A stretch of 64,000 nucleotides of DNA from NCBI GenBank assembly GCA_036384915.1, contig DASVLJ010000044.1, positions 179,371 to 243,370 of the forward strand, read 5' to 3'. This document shows positions 50,732-59,798 of the stretch, in pieces; the stretch's first letter is position 1; every line of letters begins with the position of its first letter. The translations under genes were made by a program, and so were the position numbers. The stretch comes from PKWO01 sp036384915. GTDB lineage: Bacteria; Pseudomonadota; Gammaproteobacteria; Burkholderiales; Burkholderiaceae_D. Under the pieces are notes generated by a model. That model made no database searches and was not told the DNA's origin. It saw only the letters and a list, made by a program, of their open reading frames with translations.

Positions 50732-51586
50732 ATGTCCGAACCGATTGACGTTTCTTCCAACACAAGGTTGCTGGCGCCGCGCCAGTCGCTGGCGTCCTGC
50801 CTGCGAGCCTGTATCTCGCGCAGCACGATGGAGCAACCTTTGTCCGATCCGGCGCAGCGCCTGAACCGCTTCCCTGCCAGCCCATTTTGTGCATTGACCT
50901 GGATCATCGAAGGCGAATCGGAAATCGTGGAACCCGTCGAGCGCGCGCAACGCGTGCTCCACCGTGTGATATTCAACGGCCCCACCACGCGGCCGATGAC
51001 AACCTACAACCCCGGCCCTGTGCGGCTGTTCTTTGCCCTGTTCTTTCCACAAGCCTTGCATGATCTGACCGGGCTCGATCTTTCGACATGGGTCGATAAA
51101 TGGGCGCCGGCGGAACAGGTATTCGGCGCCGAATGGGTTGCGGCCCTGGAACCTGTGCTCCATGCCGCCGATGACAGCGCGCGCATGCAGGTGCTGCAGG
51201 ATTTTCTCGAGCCGCAATGGCAGTCCCATCGTCCCGACGAATTCGGGGCGGCCGCCGCCGATTGGCTGCGCCGCTTGAGCGTGCAGGCGGCCTCTTCGGG
51301 TTGGGGCGGCGGGGTGCGCAACGTCGAGCGGCGCATCAAGGCTTGGGCAGGCCAACCCATGCGCACCTTGCGCCGCATGCGGCGTGCCGAACAATTCTTC
51401 CTCGATTCGCGCGAAAAGCTGATGAACGGGGATGCCGCCTGGGCCCGGATGGCGCTCGACAGCGGCTATGCCGACCAAGCCCATTTGTGCCGCGAAGCGC
51501 GCCTGATAACCGGTGTCAGCCCGACCGAACTGGCGCGCGCGGGACGCGAGGACGAAAGCTACTGGGTCTATCGTATCTGGGCTTGA
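50732..51586 (+). CDS. AraC-family transcriptional regulator
   Basis: A 284-residue regulator. The N-terminal 190 residues are a sensor of unclear type (FCALTWIIEGESEIVEPVE). The C-terminal HTH_18 domain covers about 200-275: RRIKAWAGQPMRTLRRMRRAEQFF, then WARMALDSGYADQAHLCREARLITGVSPTELAR. TATAAT at 50720-50725 lies 7 bp before the ATG, so the mRNA may have a very short leader. It is divergent from the P450 gene and probably controls it. Its end overlaps the convergent glycosyltransferase gene by 19 bp. Confidence 0.88.
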   Translation: MSEPIDVSSNTRLLAPRQSLASCLRACISRSTMEQPLSDPAQRLNRFPASPFCALTWIIEGESEIVEPVERAQRVLHRVIFNGPTTRPMTTYNPGPVRLFFALFFPQALHDLTGLDLSTWVDKWAPAEQVFGAEWVAALEPVLHAADDSARMQVLQDFLEPQWQSHRPDEFGAAAADWLRRLSVQAASSGWGGGVRNVERRIKAWAGQPMRTLRRMRRAEQFFLDSREKLMNGDAAWARMALDSGYADQAHLCREARLITGVSPTELARAGREDESYWVYRIWA

Positions 51587-52845
51587 ACTATCGCCGCGCA
51601 CAGCGCGTCTTCATTGTCCGGCTCACGGAAACGCCCGGCGATTTCGCAGCAGTGTTGCCGTACCTCGGCCGACGCGAGTAACTCGCTCAACGCTTTGCCG
51701 AACGCGCCGCGCCGCAAGGCAGCTTGTGACAGTCCGCTTCCGACACCAAGCCGGTCCACGCGCGCGGCATTGTCGAATTGGTCGTAAGCCAGCGGCGCGA
51801 CCAGTTGCGGCACGCCGGCGCGCAAGGCTTCGGCCGTGGTGCCTATGCCGCCGTGATGCGCCAGCAGGGCGCAATGGGGCAGCAGCGAGGAGAGCGGCAC
51901 ATAGTCCTGCCAAAAGACCGAATCGGGCAAGGAAGACGGGATTTGCTCGCGGTATGGCGTGAGAAAGATCGCGCGCCGGTCCAGTCTTAGCACCGCTTGC
52001 CGTGCCGCTTCGAAGTAAGCATGCGCGTGCAGGTTGCCGCTCCCGGGAGTGAAGACAAGGGGAGCTTCGCCTTGATCGAGGAAGTGTTGCAGACGGTCGG
52101 GCAAAGGCTGGCCTTGCAAGGGATCGTAAAGCTGGAAATACCCCTCATGCAACGGTTGCGGCCAGTCGGGCGGCGTAGGGCCGAACCATGCGGGAAACAG
52201 CGTCAGCGACAAATCGGCGGTCGAGTAGATGTGATCGAGGAAATGCGCGACTGGGGGCAAGCCGTAGTCGCGGCGCAGGCCGTTCACGCCGGGCAGGGCG
52301 GCGGGGTCGATCATGAATCGGTCCGCCAGCCGCCACAAGCCGCGCCGGACCGCGTGGGGCAGCCAGGACGGAATATTCAGCGCACCCATGGTCAGCGGAT
52401 CGTGCACGCTGCGCAGGTTCGAGGGAGCCAGGTAGAACGTGACGACGCGCAGGCGCGGCTTTTGCGCGCGCGCAATCGCCGCAGCCGGCACCGCCAGCGG
52501 ATGGGCCAGCATGATGCAGTCTTCGCCCTCGGGCAGGAGTTCCATCATTTGCACCATGCGCCCGGCCCCTTCGCGCAAGCCGCCCAGGATCACGCCGAGT
52601 CCCTTGCGCGGATGCCACACGTCCGGGTTACGCATGATCTCCAGATGTTCGTCCGCGGAAAAGATCGAGTGGAAGGACAGGCCGGCGCGCGCCACGTGCC
52701 GGGCGTGGATTTCCGGGCCGATGAAGGAAACGGCATGTCCGCGTGTCTGCAATGCGCGGCCGATGCGCAGCAGGGGATAGATGTCGCCGACCGTGCCGGC
52801 GCTGAGAATGAAAACCGGCGGCTTGCGCGGCGTGTCCGGCGTCAT
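51568..52845 (-). CDS. GT1-family glycosyltransferase (UDP-sugar, RhlB-like)
   Basis: A 425-residue glycosyltransferase of the GT-B fold. The N-terminal domain starts FILSAGTVGDIYPLLRIGRALQTRGHAVSF. The C-terminal donor domain has the conserved LLAHHGGIGTTAEALRAGVPQLVAPLAYDQFDNA. This type includes rhamnosyltransferase RhlB and enzymes that glycosylate lipids, sterols or carotenoids. No partner RhlA is seen. The P450 and AraC genes nearby hint at a small natural-product or glycolipid set (inference). Confidence 0.9.
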   Translation of the reverse strand: MTPDTPRKPPVFILSAGTVGDIYPLLRIGRALQTRGHAVSFIGPEIHARHVARAGLSFHSIFSADEHLEIMRNPDVWHPRKGLGVILGGLREGAGRMVQMMELLPEGEDCIMLAHPLAVPAAAIARAQKPRLRVVTFYLAPSNLRSVHDPLTMGALNIPSWLPHAVRRGLWRLADRFMIDPAALPGVNGLRRDYGLPPVAHFLDHIYSTADLSLTLFPAWFGPTPPDWPQPLHEGYFQLYDPLQGQPLPDRLQHFLDQGEAPLVFTPGSGNLHAHAYFEAARQAVLRLDRRAIFLTPYREQIPSSLPDSVFWQDYVPLSSLLPHCALLAHHGGIGTTAEALRAGVPQLVAPLAYDQFDNAARVDRLGVGSGLSQAALRRGAFGKALSELLASAEVRQHCCEIAGRFREPDNEDALCAAIVQAQIR

Positions 52846-52885
52846 TGCCTCGGATTGCCGATACGGGAAACCCCTTTTAGAGTCC

Positions 52886-55800
52886 TCACTTCTTCAGCTC
52901 CATCTCTTCCCCCTGCAGATGCGGTGCCACTGTCGGCAGGGTCAGCACAAAGGTGGTTCCGGTTCCGACTTCGCTCAATACCCGTACGCGGCCGCCCAAT
53001 ACCCCGGTCACGAGGTTGTGCGTGATATTCAATCCCAGCCCCGAGCCGCCGGCACCGAGCTTGGTGGTGAAGAAGGGATCGAAAATCCGGTTCAGATTGG
53101 CCGCCGGGATGCCGATGCCGTCATCCTTGACCGAGAGTTCGACCCAGCCGTCCTTGTTCGTGGCGGCAGAGAGCGAAACCGTGCCGGTGTTGCGGCCTTC
53201 GAAACCGTGCAGCAGGGCATTGTTCACGAGGTTGGTGATGACCTGGCCCAAGGGGCCGGGGTAGCTGTCGAGCACGATGCCGTCCGGAATATCCTGGGCG
53301 AACTCGAAAGCGGTTTTCTTGATCGTGGGCGAGAGCGTCAGCAGGATTTCCGATACGACTTCGGATAGCAGGAAGTTGCGCCGCTGCGAACTGGTCTGGT
53401 CGACCGCCACCTGCTTGAAACTGGTGACGAGGTTGCCGGCACGGAACAGGTTGCGCACCAGGATGTCGCCGGCCTTGCCCGCATCCTTGAGGTAATTGTC
53501 GAGCATGGAACGCTTGATGCCGCCCTCGGCGAAGCTGTCGGTCAAGGCCTTGGTCTGGTCTACCAAGGTGGACGCGACCATCAGGCTGTTGCCGATCGGC
53601 GTGTTCAGTTCGTGGGCGATGCCGGCGACGAGCGAGCCCAGCGCCGCCAGCTTTTCGCTGCGAACGAGTTCCTCTTGCGCCATGTTCAGGGTTGCGAGGG
53701 TCGATGCCAGTTCCATGTTGGCGCGCTGCAGTTCGTCGGTGCGTTCGACGACGCGCAACTCCAGGTTGGCGTTGAGTTCGAGAATTTCATGCTCGATGCG
53801 GCGTTTGTCGGTCACGTCTTCGCAGGCGACGATGACGAAGGTTTCGCCGCGCAGCGCGAAAGTCTGGGCCGATATCTGCACCAGTATCTTGCCGCCGTCG
53901 GCGCGCATCATCCAGACTTCGCGCTGCACCAGGGAATCCTTTTCGGCCAGACTGCGCATGATTTCATCGCGTTCGTGGCGATGGACGTACATGTTCAGGT
54001 CCAGGCTGGTCTTGCCGATGGCGTGTTCCCGGCCGTGGCCGTACAGCCTTTCAAAGGCGCTGTTGACGTCATAGATCTGGTAGTCGTGGGCGGCGCGAGT
54101 AAGGAACATCGCCACCGGCGAAGACTGGAAGATGGTCGAGAAACGCTCCTCGCTGCTGCGCAAGGCCTCTTCGGCGCGTTTGCGCTCGAGTTCGGACGAG
54201 GCGCGCTCGGAGAATACTTGCAGCAGTGAACGCACCAGGTCCGGATTGCCCATCGGCTCGGTATTGAGCACGCCCATGACGCCGACCGTATTGCCCTCGC
54301 GGTCGCGTAGCGGCGCGCCGGCATAGCTTTCCCAATGCTCCTCAACCAATTTCCTGTCGTCCGGGAATTTCGCGGCCACACCGCTGGCATAGACGCAGAT
54401 GTCGCCTTGCAGGACGAATTCGCTCGGCGCACCGTGGTAGGAGTAGTCGAAATTGGGCGTAACCCGCCCATCGGTATGGACCGCGATGGTGCGGATGACG
54501 CCGTCTTCCCCGGGCTTGCGCAAGCCGATGAAGGCGCACTTCATGCGCAGTGCCGCGGCCAGGTCCGCCGTCAGCGACTCGAAGAACGATTCGCCGGTCA
54601 ATTCCTGCGTACCTTGCGCCAGGCGCAGCAGGGCGCGATCGGCTTCGGCCTTTTGCTCCTCCATGATGTGCTGGTCGGTCACGTCCCGGATGACGGCCAG
54701 CAGATACAGTTCCTGGCCCACCGCGAAGATGGTGGCGTTGCTGATGCAGCTGCGCAGGTCGCCGCTCTTGGTGCGCATGGTCCAGGGATAGTCGCGCACC
54801 ATCTTGTACATGTTCAGCTGGCCGATCAGGACGTCGTTTTCCTCGGGGAATTGCCAGAGGTTGAGGCCGATTGCATTCTTGCCGCTCCATTCCGCGCGCG
54901 TATAGCCGGTGGTCTTTTCGAAGGTCTGGTTGACGTCGAGGAAAGTGCCGTCGGACAGACGCGTGATCGAGACCGAGTCCGGGTTGCACTGGAAGGCGCC
55001 GGCGAACTTTGCTTCCGAGAGGCGCTGCGCGTCCTCGGCGCGGCGTTTCTCGGTGATGTCTTCCGCCATCGACAACAGGCGTCCGGTGTGGCCCGATTCG
55101 TCGTCGATTTCGGCATTGCTCCATTGGCAGATGATGACCTGGCCGTCGGAGCGGATGTTTTCGCCGATGTTGCGTCCGCGCTCGTCGCCCGAGAGCGCGG
55201 TGATCAGGTTGGTGTAGGAGTTGCCGGCAGTGGAAAGGAAGCTGGCGTGCTGGCCGATGGCCTGCTCGCGCGTGTAGCCGAAGATGCGCTCCGCCGCCGC
55301 ATTCCATTCGATTACGCGGTGCGCGCTGTTCCATTCGATGATGGCGATCGGGCTTTGCTCGACCAGGGCGCGGAAGCGCGCTTCGCGCTCGTGCAATTCC
55401 TGCTCGATGCGCTTGCGCTTGTCGATGTCCTGCTCGAGTTCCTGGTTTTTCTCGTCGAGTTCCTGGAACAGGTCGCGCAGGCTGATGCGCGTGGCTTCGA
55501 GCCGGCGCGACAGCAGGCCGATTTCGTCGAGGCGCGACCAGGTGAAGGGTTGGTCGAGTTCGCGTCCGGCCAGTTTTTCCGCACCCTTGCCCAGGCGCTG
55601 CAGCGGTGCGACCAGGCGCTTTTCCAGCAGGACCAGGATCAGGCCGATGGACAGGATCATCTGCGCCGCGAGCGCGGTCAATTGCTGTTTCAAGCCTTCG
55701 ATCAGAATGCGCCGCAAGCGCGTGCTGCCGACTTCGATCTGCACCGAGCCGATCACGCTGCCGCGATAAGTGACCTGCTTTTCGGTCGAGGCGGTGTAGC

Positions 55801-56125
55801 CGATGCGGCGTTCGGGGCGTTCATCCTTGACGAACACACCGAGGGCCGTGTCGCGCACTTCGATGCGCACGATGTCTTCGTTGCGCTGCATCATCGCATC
55901 GAGCAAGGCCTTGCCGCTTTCGGTATTGATGTTCCACAGCGGTTCCTGCATGCCGTTGGCCAGCACGTCGGCGTTTTGCTGCAGCAATTCCTGCGTGCGT
56001 TTTTGCACGTCGCGATCGTATACCTCGAACCAGGAATAGCCGGTGATCAGGCCGGCCGGTATCAGGAGCCCCAACACCACGACGAACACGATGGCGCGCC
56101 GCAGTGTCAGGGTTTGTTTGAACAT
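52886..56125 (-). CDS. Multi-PAS/GAF membrane sensor histidine kinase
   Basis: A 1079-residue kinase. The first membrane helix (11-31) and a second (about 155-178) border a periplasmic sensor (VYDRDVQKRTQELL). A HAMP-like region and coiled coil follow. Three PAS domains (with PAC ends like LSMAEDITEKRRAED, LAVIRDVTDQHIMEE and VIVACEDVTDKRRIE) and a GAF domain come next. The kinase core has SLVAGIAHELNTPIGNSL, NLVNNALLHG, DDGIGIP and GAGGSGLGL. It is upstream-coupled with an EAL response regulator (37 bp between the two), so it is the likely partner kinase of that protein. Confidence 0.92.
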   Translation of the reverse strand: MFKQTLTLRRAIVFVVVLGLLIPAGLITGYSWFEVYDRDVQKRTQELLQQNADVLANGMQEPLWNINTESGKALLDAMMQRNEDIVRIEVRDTALGVFVKDERPERRIGYTASTEKQVTYRGSVIGSVQIEVGSTRLRRILIEGLKQQLTALAAQMILSIGLILVLLEKRLVAPLQRLGKGAEKLAGRELDQPFTWSRLDEIGLLSRRLEATRISLRDLFQELDEKNQELEQDIDKRKRIEQELHEREARFRALVEQSPIAIIEWNSAHRVIEWNAAAERIFGYTREQAIGQHASFLSTAGNSYTNLITALSGDERGRNIGENIRSDGQVIICQWSNAEIDDESGHTGRLLSMAEDITEKRRAEDAQRLSEAKFAGAFQCNPDSVSITRLSDGTFLDVNQTFEKTTGYTRAEWSGKNAIGLNLWQFPEENDVLIGQLNMYKMVRDYPWTMRTKSGDLRSCISNATIFAVGQELYLLAVIRDVTDQHIMEEQKAEADRALLRLAQGTQELTGESFFESLTADLAAALRMKCAFIGLRKPGEDGVIRTIAVHTDGRVTPNFDYSYHGAPSEFVLQGDICVYASGVAAKFPDDRKLVEEHWESYAGAPLRDREGNTVGVMGVLNTEPMGNPDLVRSLLQVFSERASSELERKRAEEALRSSEERFSTIFQSSPVAMFLTRAAHDYQIYDVNSAFERLYGHGREHAIGKTSLDLNMYVHRHERDEIMRSLAEKDSLVQREVWMMRADGGKILVQISAQTFALRGETFVIVACEDVTDKRRIEHEILELNANLELRVVERTDELQRANMELASTLATLNMAQEELVRSEKLAALGSLVAGIAHELNTPIGNSLMVASTLVDQTKALTDSFAEGGIKRSMLDNYLKDAGKAGDILVRNLFRAGNLVTSFKQVAVDQTSSQRRNFLLSEVVSEILLTLSPTIKKTAFEFAQDIPDGIVLDSYPGPLGQVITNLVNNALLHGFEGRNTGTVSLSAATNKDGWVELSVKDDGIGIPAANLNRIFDPFFTTKLGAGGSGLGLNITHNLVTGVLGGRVRVLSEVGTGTTFVLTLPTVAPHLQGEEMELKK

Positions 56126-56162
56126 GCCCAGGGCGGTTGTTATGCGGGGAGGACGGACGCGT

Positions 56163-58403
56163 TCAAGCGGTGCCGCCCTCAAGCCATGCCGTCAACTGCG
56201 GCGCCGGCATGGGCTTGGCGAACAGATAGCCTTGCGCCAGCTCGCAACCGAGCGCGGAGAGGATCTGTGCCTGGCGCTGGTCTTCCACGCCTTCCGCGAT
56301 CACGCGCAGGCCGAGGTTGCGCCCGAGCTGGATCACCATCTCGGCGATCGAGGAGCCGCGCGACGAACTCGTGATTTCGGTGACGAAGGCGCGGTCGATC
56401 TTGAGCTTGTCCACGTTGAGGCGCTGCAGGTAGGAAAGCGAAGAGAAGCCGGTGCCGAAATCGTCGATCGCAATCGATACGCCGGTTTCCTTGATCAGGC
56501 CGAGCAATTCGATCAACAGGTCGGGCTCTTCCATCGCCATCGATTCGGTGATTTCGAGTTCGACCCATTGCGCCGGTGCACCGGTATCCTTGAGCGCACG
56601 GTTGAGCGAATCGAGGAAATGCGGATGGCGGAACTGCGCCTGCGAAACGTTGATCGACATCATGAAGCCCGTGTGGCCGGCCGCATGCAGGCGCACCAGT
56701 TCGCCGCAGGCTTCGCGTATGACCCATTCGCCCATTTCGACGATCAGGCCGGAATATTCCGCAATCGGGATGAAGCGGTCGGGGGGGATGAAGGTGCCGT
56801 CGGCCGTCTTCCAGCGCAGCAGCGCCTCGGCGCCGATGGTCTTGCGCGATTCGAGGTCGATCTGGGGCTGGTAGACCACGAACAATTCGCCGGCTTCGAA
56901 GGCGGCACGCAATGCATACATCATGCGCACGCGTTCGCGGATGTCCACTCCCATGCTGCGCGAGAAATACGAGTGCCCCGCACGCTGGCGCAGCTTGGCG
57001 CGCTTCAAGGCGATGTCGGCGTCCTTCAATGCATCGGTGCCGCTGCCGTCGTAGTCGGCCAGACGCAGCAGGCCGACGGTCGAGGAGAGCTGCACGTCCT
57101 GCCCGTCGATGCTGAAAGGCGTTTCGAACTGCGTCAGGATGTTTTGCGGGTTGACGCGGTCGTTGTGCCCCAGCAGGCCGAAGGTGTCGCCGCCCACGCG
57201 CGCGAGCGTCAGATCGGTGCCCAGCATGGCTCTCAGCCGGGCCGAGATGGCCAGCAGCAGCAGGTCGCCGAAACGGTGGCCGAGCGCATCGTTGGTTTCG
57301 GCGAAATGGTCGATATCGATCAGGGCCAGCGTCATGTCGCACTTGCCCTGGCCGCCGAGCAGATCGTTGAGCACTTCAAGCAAGCGGGTGCGGTTCGGCA
57401 GCTTGGTCAGCGTGTCGTAGAACGCGAAGTTGTGCAGGCGCGTGACCAGTTCGACGTTGTCGAGGCCGACCGAGATATTGCTGCAGAACACCTCCAGCAG
57501 GCGCCGGTCGATCTCGGACAATTCCGTGCCGGTGTTGAGGAAGGCCGTGAAATGGCGCCCGGCATTGCCGACGAAGTAGAGCGAGGTGTAGTCGGCGCCA
57601 TAGATATTGCGGCGCGCGCGGATGGATTCCACCAGCGCTGCCTGGATGCGCTTGTCCTGCACCGCGGAAATCGGCTTGTTGATCAAGTCGCGATAATGGC
57701 CGGCGGCGGCGATCACGATCAGGCTGTTGGTGTCGCCTTGCTGGTCTTCCTGGGCGCACAGCAAGCCTTCGGGCTGCAGCGAGAGCAGGCCGGCGATCTG
57801 TGTTATCACCCCGGCGGCGAAGTTCTCCAGGCCATGCTGCGCCATCAGGGCTGTGCTGGCGCGCACGATCAAATCCAGGCCGCGGCGGCTGGCATTGATG
57901 GCGCGGATCTGTTCATAGGAGCGGATGGCGGCCGTAACTGTGGTGAACAGCTTGATGCGCGTCAGTTCCGACTTGGTTTTGTAATCGTTGATGTCGAAAT
58001 CGCGGATGGCATCGATTTCGGGGGCGTAGCCGGGCTGGCCGGTGCGCAGGATGATGCGCGCTTCCGACATGCCCAGCACTTCGCGGATGTGGCGCACCAG
58101 GAGCAGGCCGGCGTCTTCCTGTTCCATCACCACGTCGAGCAGGATGACGGCGATATCCTGTTCTTCCTTGAGCAGTTCGCGCGCTTCGGCCGCCGAATAG
58201 GCATGCAGGAATTCGAGCGGCCGGTTTTGCATTTCGAGATTGCCCAGCGCGAACGTGGTCGCCGAATGGACGTCGGCATCGTCGTCGATGATCATGATGC
58301 GCCACACATTGAGCGCACCCGATGGAGGTACCTGTCCTACCGCCGGTACCGCCTCATCGATAAAAACCAGATCGTCCTCGGGGGGGATGACGGGCTCACT
58401 CAT
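56163..58403 (-). CDS. Response regulator with DUF3369, degenerate GGDEF and EAL domains
   Basis: A 746-residue protein. The receiver (about 33-160) has IIDDDADVHSAT, phospho-acceptor Asp in VILLDVVMEQEDAG and Lys in DYKTKSELT. DUF3369, a GAF-like domain, covers about 170-330. The GGDEF domain has GGDTF in place of GGDEF (ARVGGDTFGLLG), so it is unlikely to make c-di-GMP. The EAL domain is complete (IGAEALLRWKTADG, NVSQAQF, ELEITES, DDFGTGFSSLSYLQ, EGVEDQ), so it should degrade c-di-GMP. It is in one operon with the large kinase. Confidence 0.93.
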   Translation of the reverse strand: MSEPVIPPEDDLVFIDEAVPAVGQVPPSGALNVWRIMIIDDDADVHSATTFALGNLEMQNRPLEFLHAYSAAEARELLKEEQDIAVILLDVVMEQEDAGLLLVRHIREVLGMSEARIILRTGQPGYAPEIDAIRDFDINDYKTKSELTRIKLFTTVTAAIRSYEQIRAINASRRGLDLIVRASTALMAQHGLENFAAGVITQIAGLLSLQPEGLLCAQEDQQGDTNSLIVIAAAGHYRDLINKPISAVQDKRIQAALVESIRARRNIYGADYTSLYFVGNAGRHFTAFLNTGTELSEIDRRLLEVFCSNISVGLDNVELVTRLHNFAFYDTLTKLPNRTRLLEVLNDLLGGQGKCDMTLALIDIDHFAETNDALGHRFGDLLLLAISARLRAMLGTDLTLARVGGDTFGLLGHNDRVNPQNILTQFETPFSIDGQDVQLSSTVGLLRLADYDGSGTDALKDADIALKRAKLRQRAGHSYFSRSMGVDIRERVRMMYALRAAFEAGELFVVYQPQIDLESRKTIGAEALLRWKTADGTFIPPDRFIPIAEYSGLIVEMGEWVIREACGELVRLHAAGHTGFMMSINVSQAQFRHPHFLDSLNRALKDTGAPAQWVELEITESMAMEEPDLLIELLGLIKETGVSIAIDDFGTGFSSLSYLQRLNVDKLKIDRAFVTEITSSSRGSSIAEMVIQLGRNLGLRVIAEGVEDQRQAQILSALGCELAQGYLFAKPMPAPQLTAWLEGGTA

Positions 58404-58691
58404 CGGTTCTCCAGAATCCAGGGAACAGCTTTCTCGTAGAGAAACAGTATATAGGGATTACTATTGATGTTGCATAAAATAGCTTGCACTTCGGCATCGA
58501 TTTGTCCGAGACGCCACAGTCCATGCCCTTCATGGCGCCGCCGAACCGCAAAAAAGTGCATGTAAATCATTCGACTAGCGCAAATTGCGGCGCGGCGGGC
58601 CGGTTCCGCATGCCTGCGCTGGTAGAATGGCAGGCAGCGTAATGCGCGAGATTTGTTAATCAAAAATTACACGGCGAGGAAAACCCGCACC
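58404..58691. other. Divergent region between the EAL gene and aroC
   Basis: 288 bp. It holds the promoters of the minus-strand signalling operon and of aroC. No operator or terminator stands out. GCGAGGAAAA at 58673-58682 is the aroC ribosome site. Confidence 0.3.
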
Positions 58692-59798
58692 ATGTCAGGC
58701 AGCACTTTCGGCACCTTGTTTACCGTCACCACGTTCGGCGAATCGCACGGCCCGGCCATCGGCTGCGTGGTCGACGGCTGCCCGCCCGGCATGGAATTGT
58801 CCGAGGCCGACATCCAGCCCGACCTCGACCGGCGCAAACCCGGCACGTCGCGTCACGTCACGCAGCGCCAGGAAGCAGACCGTGTCGAAATTCTTTCCGG
58901 CGTCTATGAGGGCAGGACCACGGGCACGCCGATTGCGCTGTTGATCCGCAACGAAGACCAGCGCAGCAAGGATTACGGCAACATCGCCGAAACTTTCCGC
59001 CCCGGCCATGCCGACTATACCTATTGGCATAAATACGGCATCCGCGACCCGCGCGGCGGCGGCCGTTCCTCGGCGCGCCTGACCGCGCCCGTGGTCGGCG
59101 CGGCGGCCATTGCCAAGAAGTGGCTGCAGCAGCAATACGGCACCGTGTTCAAGGGATGCATGAGCCAGCTGGGCGAGATTGCGATTCCGTTCCAGGCCTG
59201 GGAGCACGTGCCCGACAATCCATTCTTCGCCGCCAATGCAGCCATCATTCCCGAACTCGAAGCCTATATGGATGCGCTGCGCAAGGATGGCGACTCCTGC
59301 GGCGCCCGCATCGACGTGGTGGCGCAAAACGTGCCGGTCGGCCTGGGCGAGCCGCTGTACGACAAGCTCGATGCCGACATCGCCTATGCCATGATGGGCA
59401 TCAATGCGGTCAAGGGCGTGGAAATCGGTTCCGGCTTCGCCAGCGTGGCCCAGAAAGGCACCTTCCACGGTGACGAATTGACGCCCGAAGGCTTCGCCAC
59501 CAATCATGCCGGCGGCGTGCTGGGCGGGATATCGACCGGGCAGGATATTACGGTCTCGATCGCCATCAAGCCGACTTCGAGCATACGCACGCCGCGCCAG
59601 TCGATCGACAAGGCAGGCCAGCCGATTGCCGTCGAAACCTTCGGCCGCCACGACCCCTGCGTCGGCATCCGCGCCACGCCGATCGCCGAAGCCATGCTGG
59701 CCCTGGTCTTGATGGATCACGCCTTGCGCCATCGCGCGCAGTGCGGCGACGTCAAGGTCGATACGCCGAAGATCCCGGCGCAGTCCGGCAAGGCGTGA
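58692..59798 (+). CDS. aroC: Chorismate synthase
   Basis: A 368-residue FMN-dependent enzyme that makes chorismate from EPSP, the last step of the shikimate pathway. Signatures are FGESHGPAIGCVVDGCPPG near the start, GGGRSSARLTAPVVGAAAIAKK and HAGGVLGGISTGQDI, with the terminal RHDPCVGIRATPIAEAM. ATG 58692 follows GAGGAAAA; the upstream Met is not typical. Its stop overlaps a GTG of the MFS gene (GTGA), so the two are co-translated. Confidence 0.96.
   Translation: MSGSTFGTLFTVTTFGESHGPAIGCVVDGCPPGMELSEADIQPDLDRRKPGTSRHVTQRQEADRVEILSGVYEGRTTGTPIALLIRNEDQRSKDYGNIAETFRPGHADYTYWHKYGIRDPRGGGRSSARLTAPVVGAAAIAKKWLQQQYGTVFKGCMSQLGEIAIPFQAWEHVPDNPFFAANAAIIPELEAYMDALRKDGDSCGARIDVVAQNVPVGLGEPLYDKLDADIAYAMMGINAVKGVEIGSGFASVAQKGTFHGDELTPEGFATNHAGGVLGGISTGQDITVSIAIKPTSSIRTPRQSIDKAGQPIAVETFGRHDPCVGIRATPIAEAMLALVLMDHALRHRAQCGDVKVDTPKIPAQSGKA

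Noticed and set aside
57406..58439. Long plus-strand frames opposite the EAL regulator and the large kinase
   Set aside because: These are the usual antisense open frames of high-GC genes. The minus-strand proteins have complete domain motifs.
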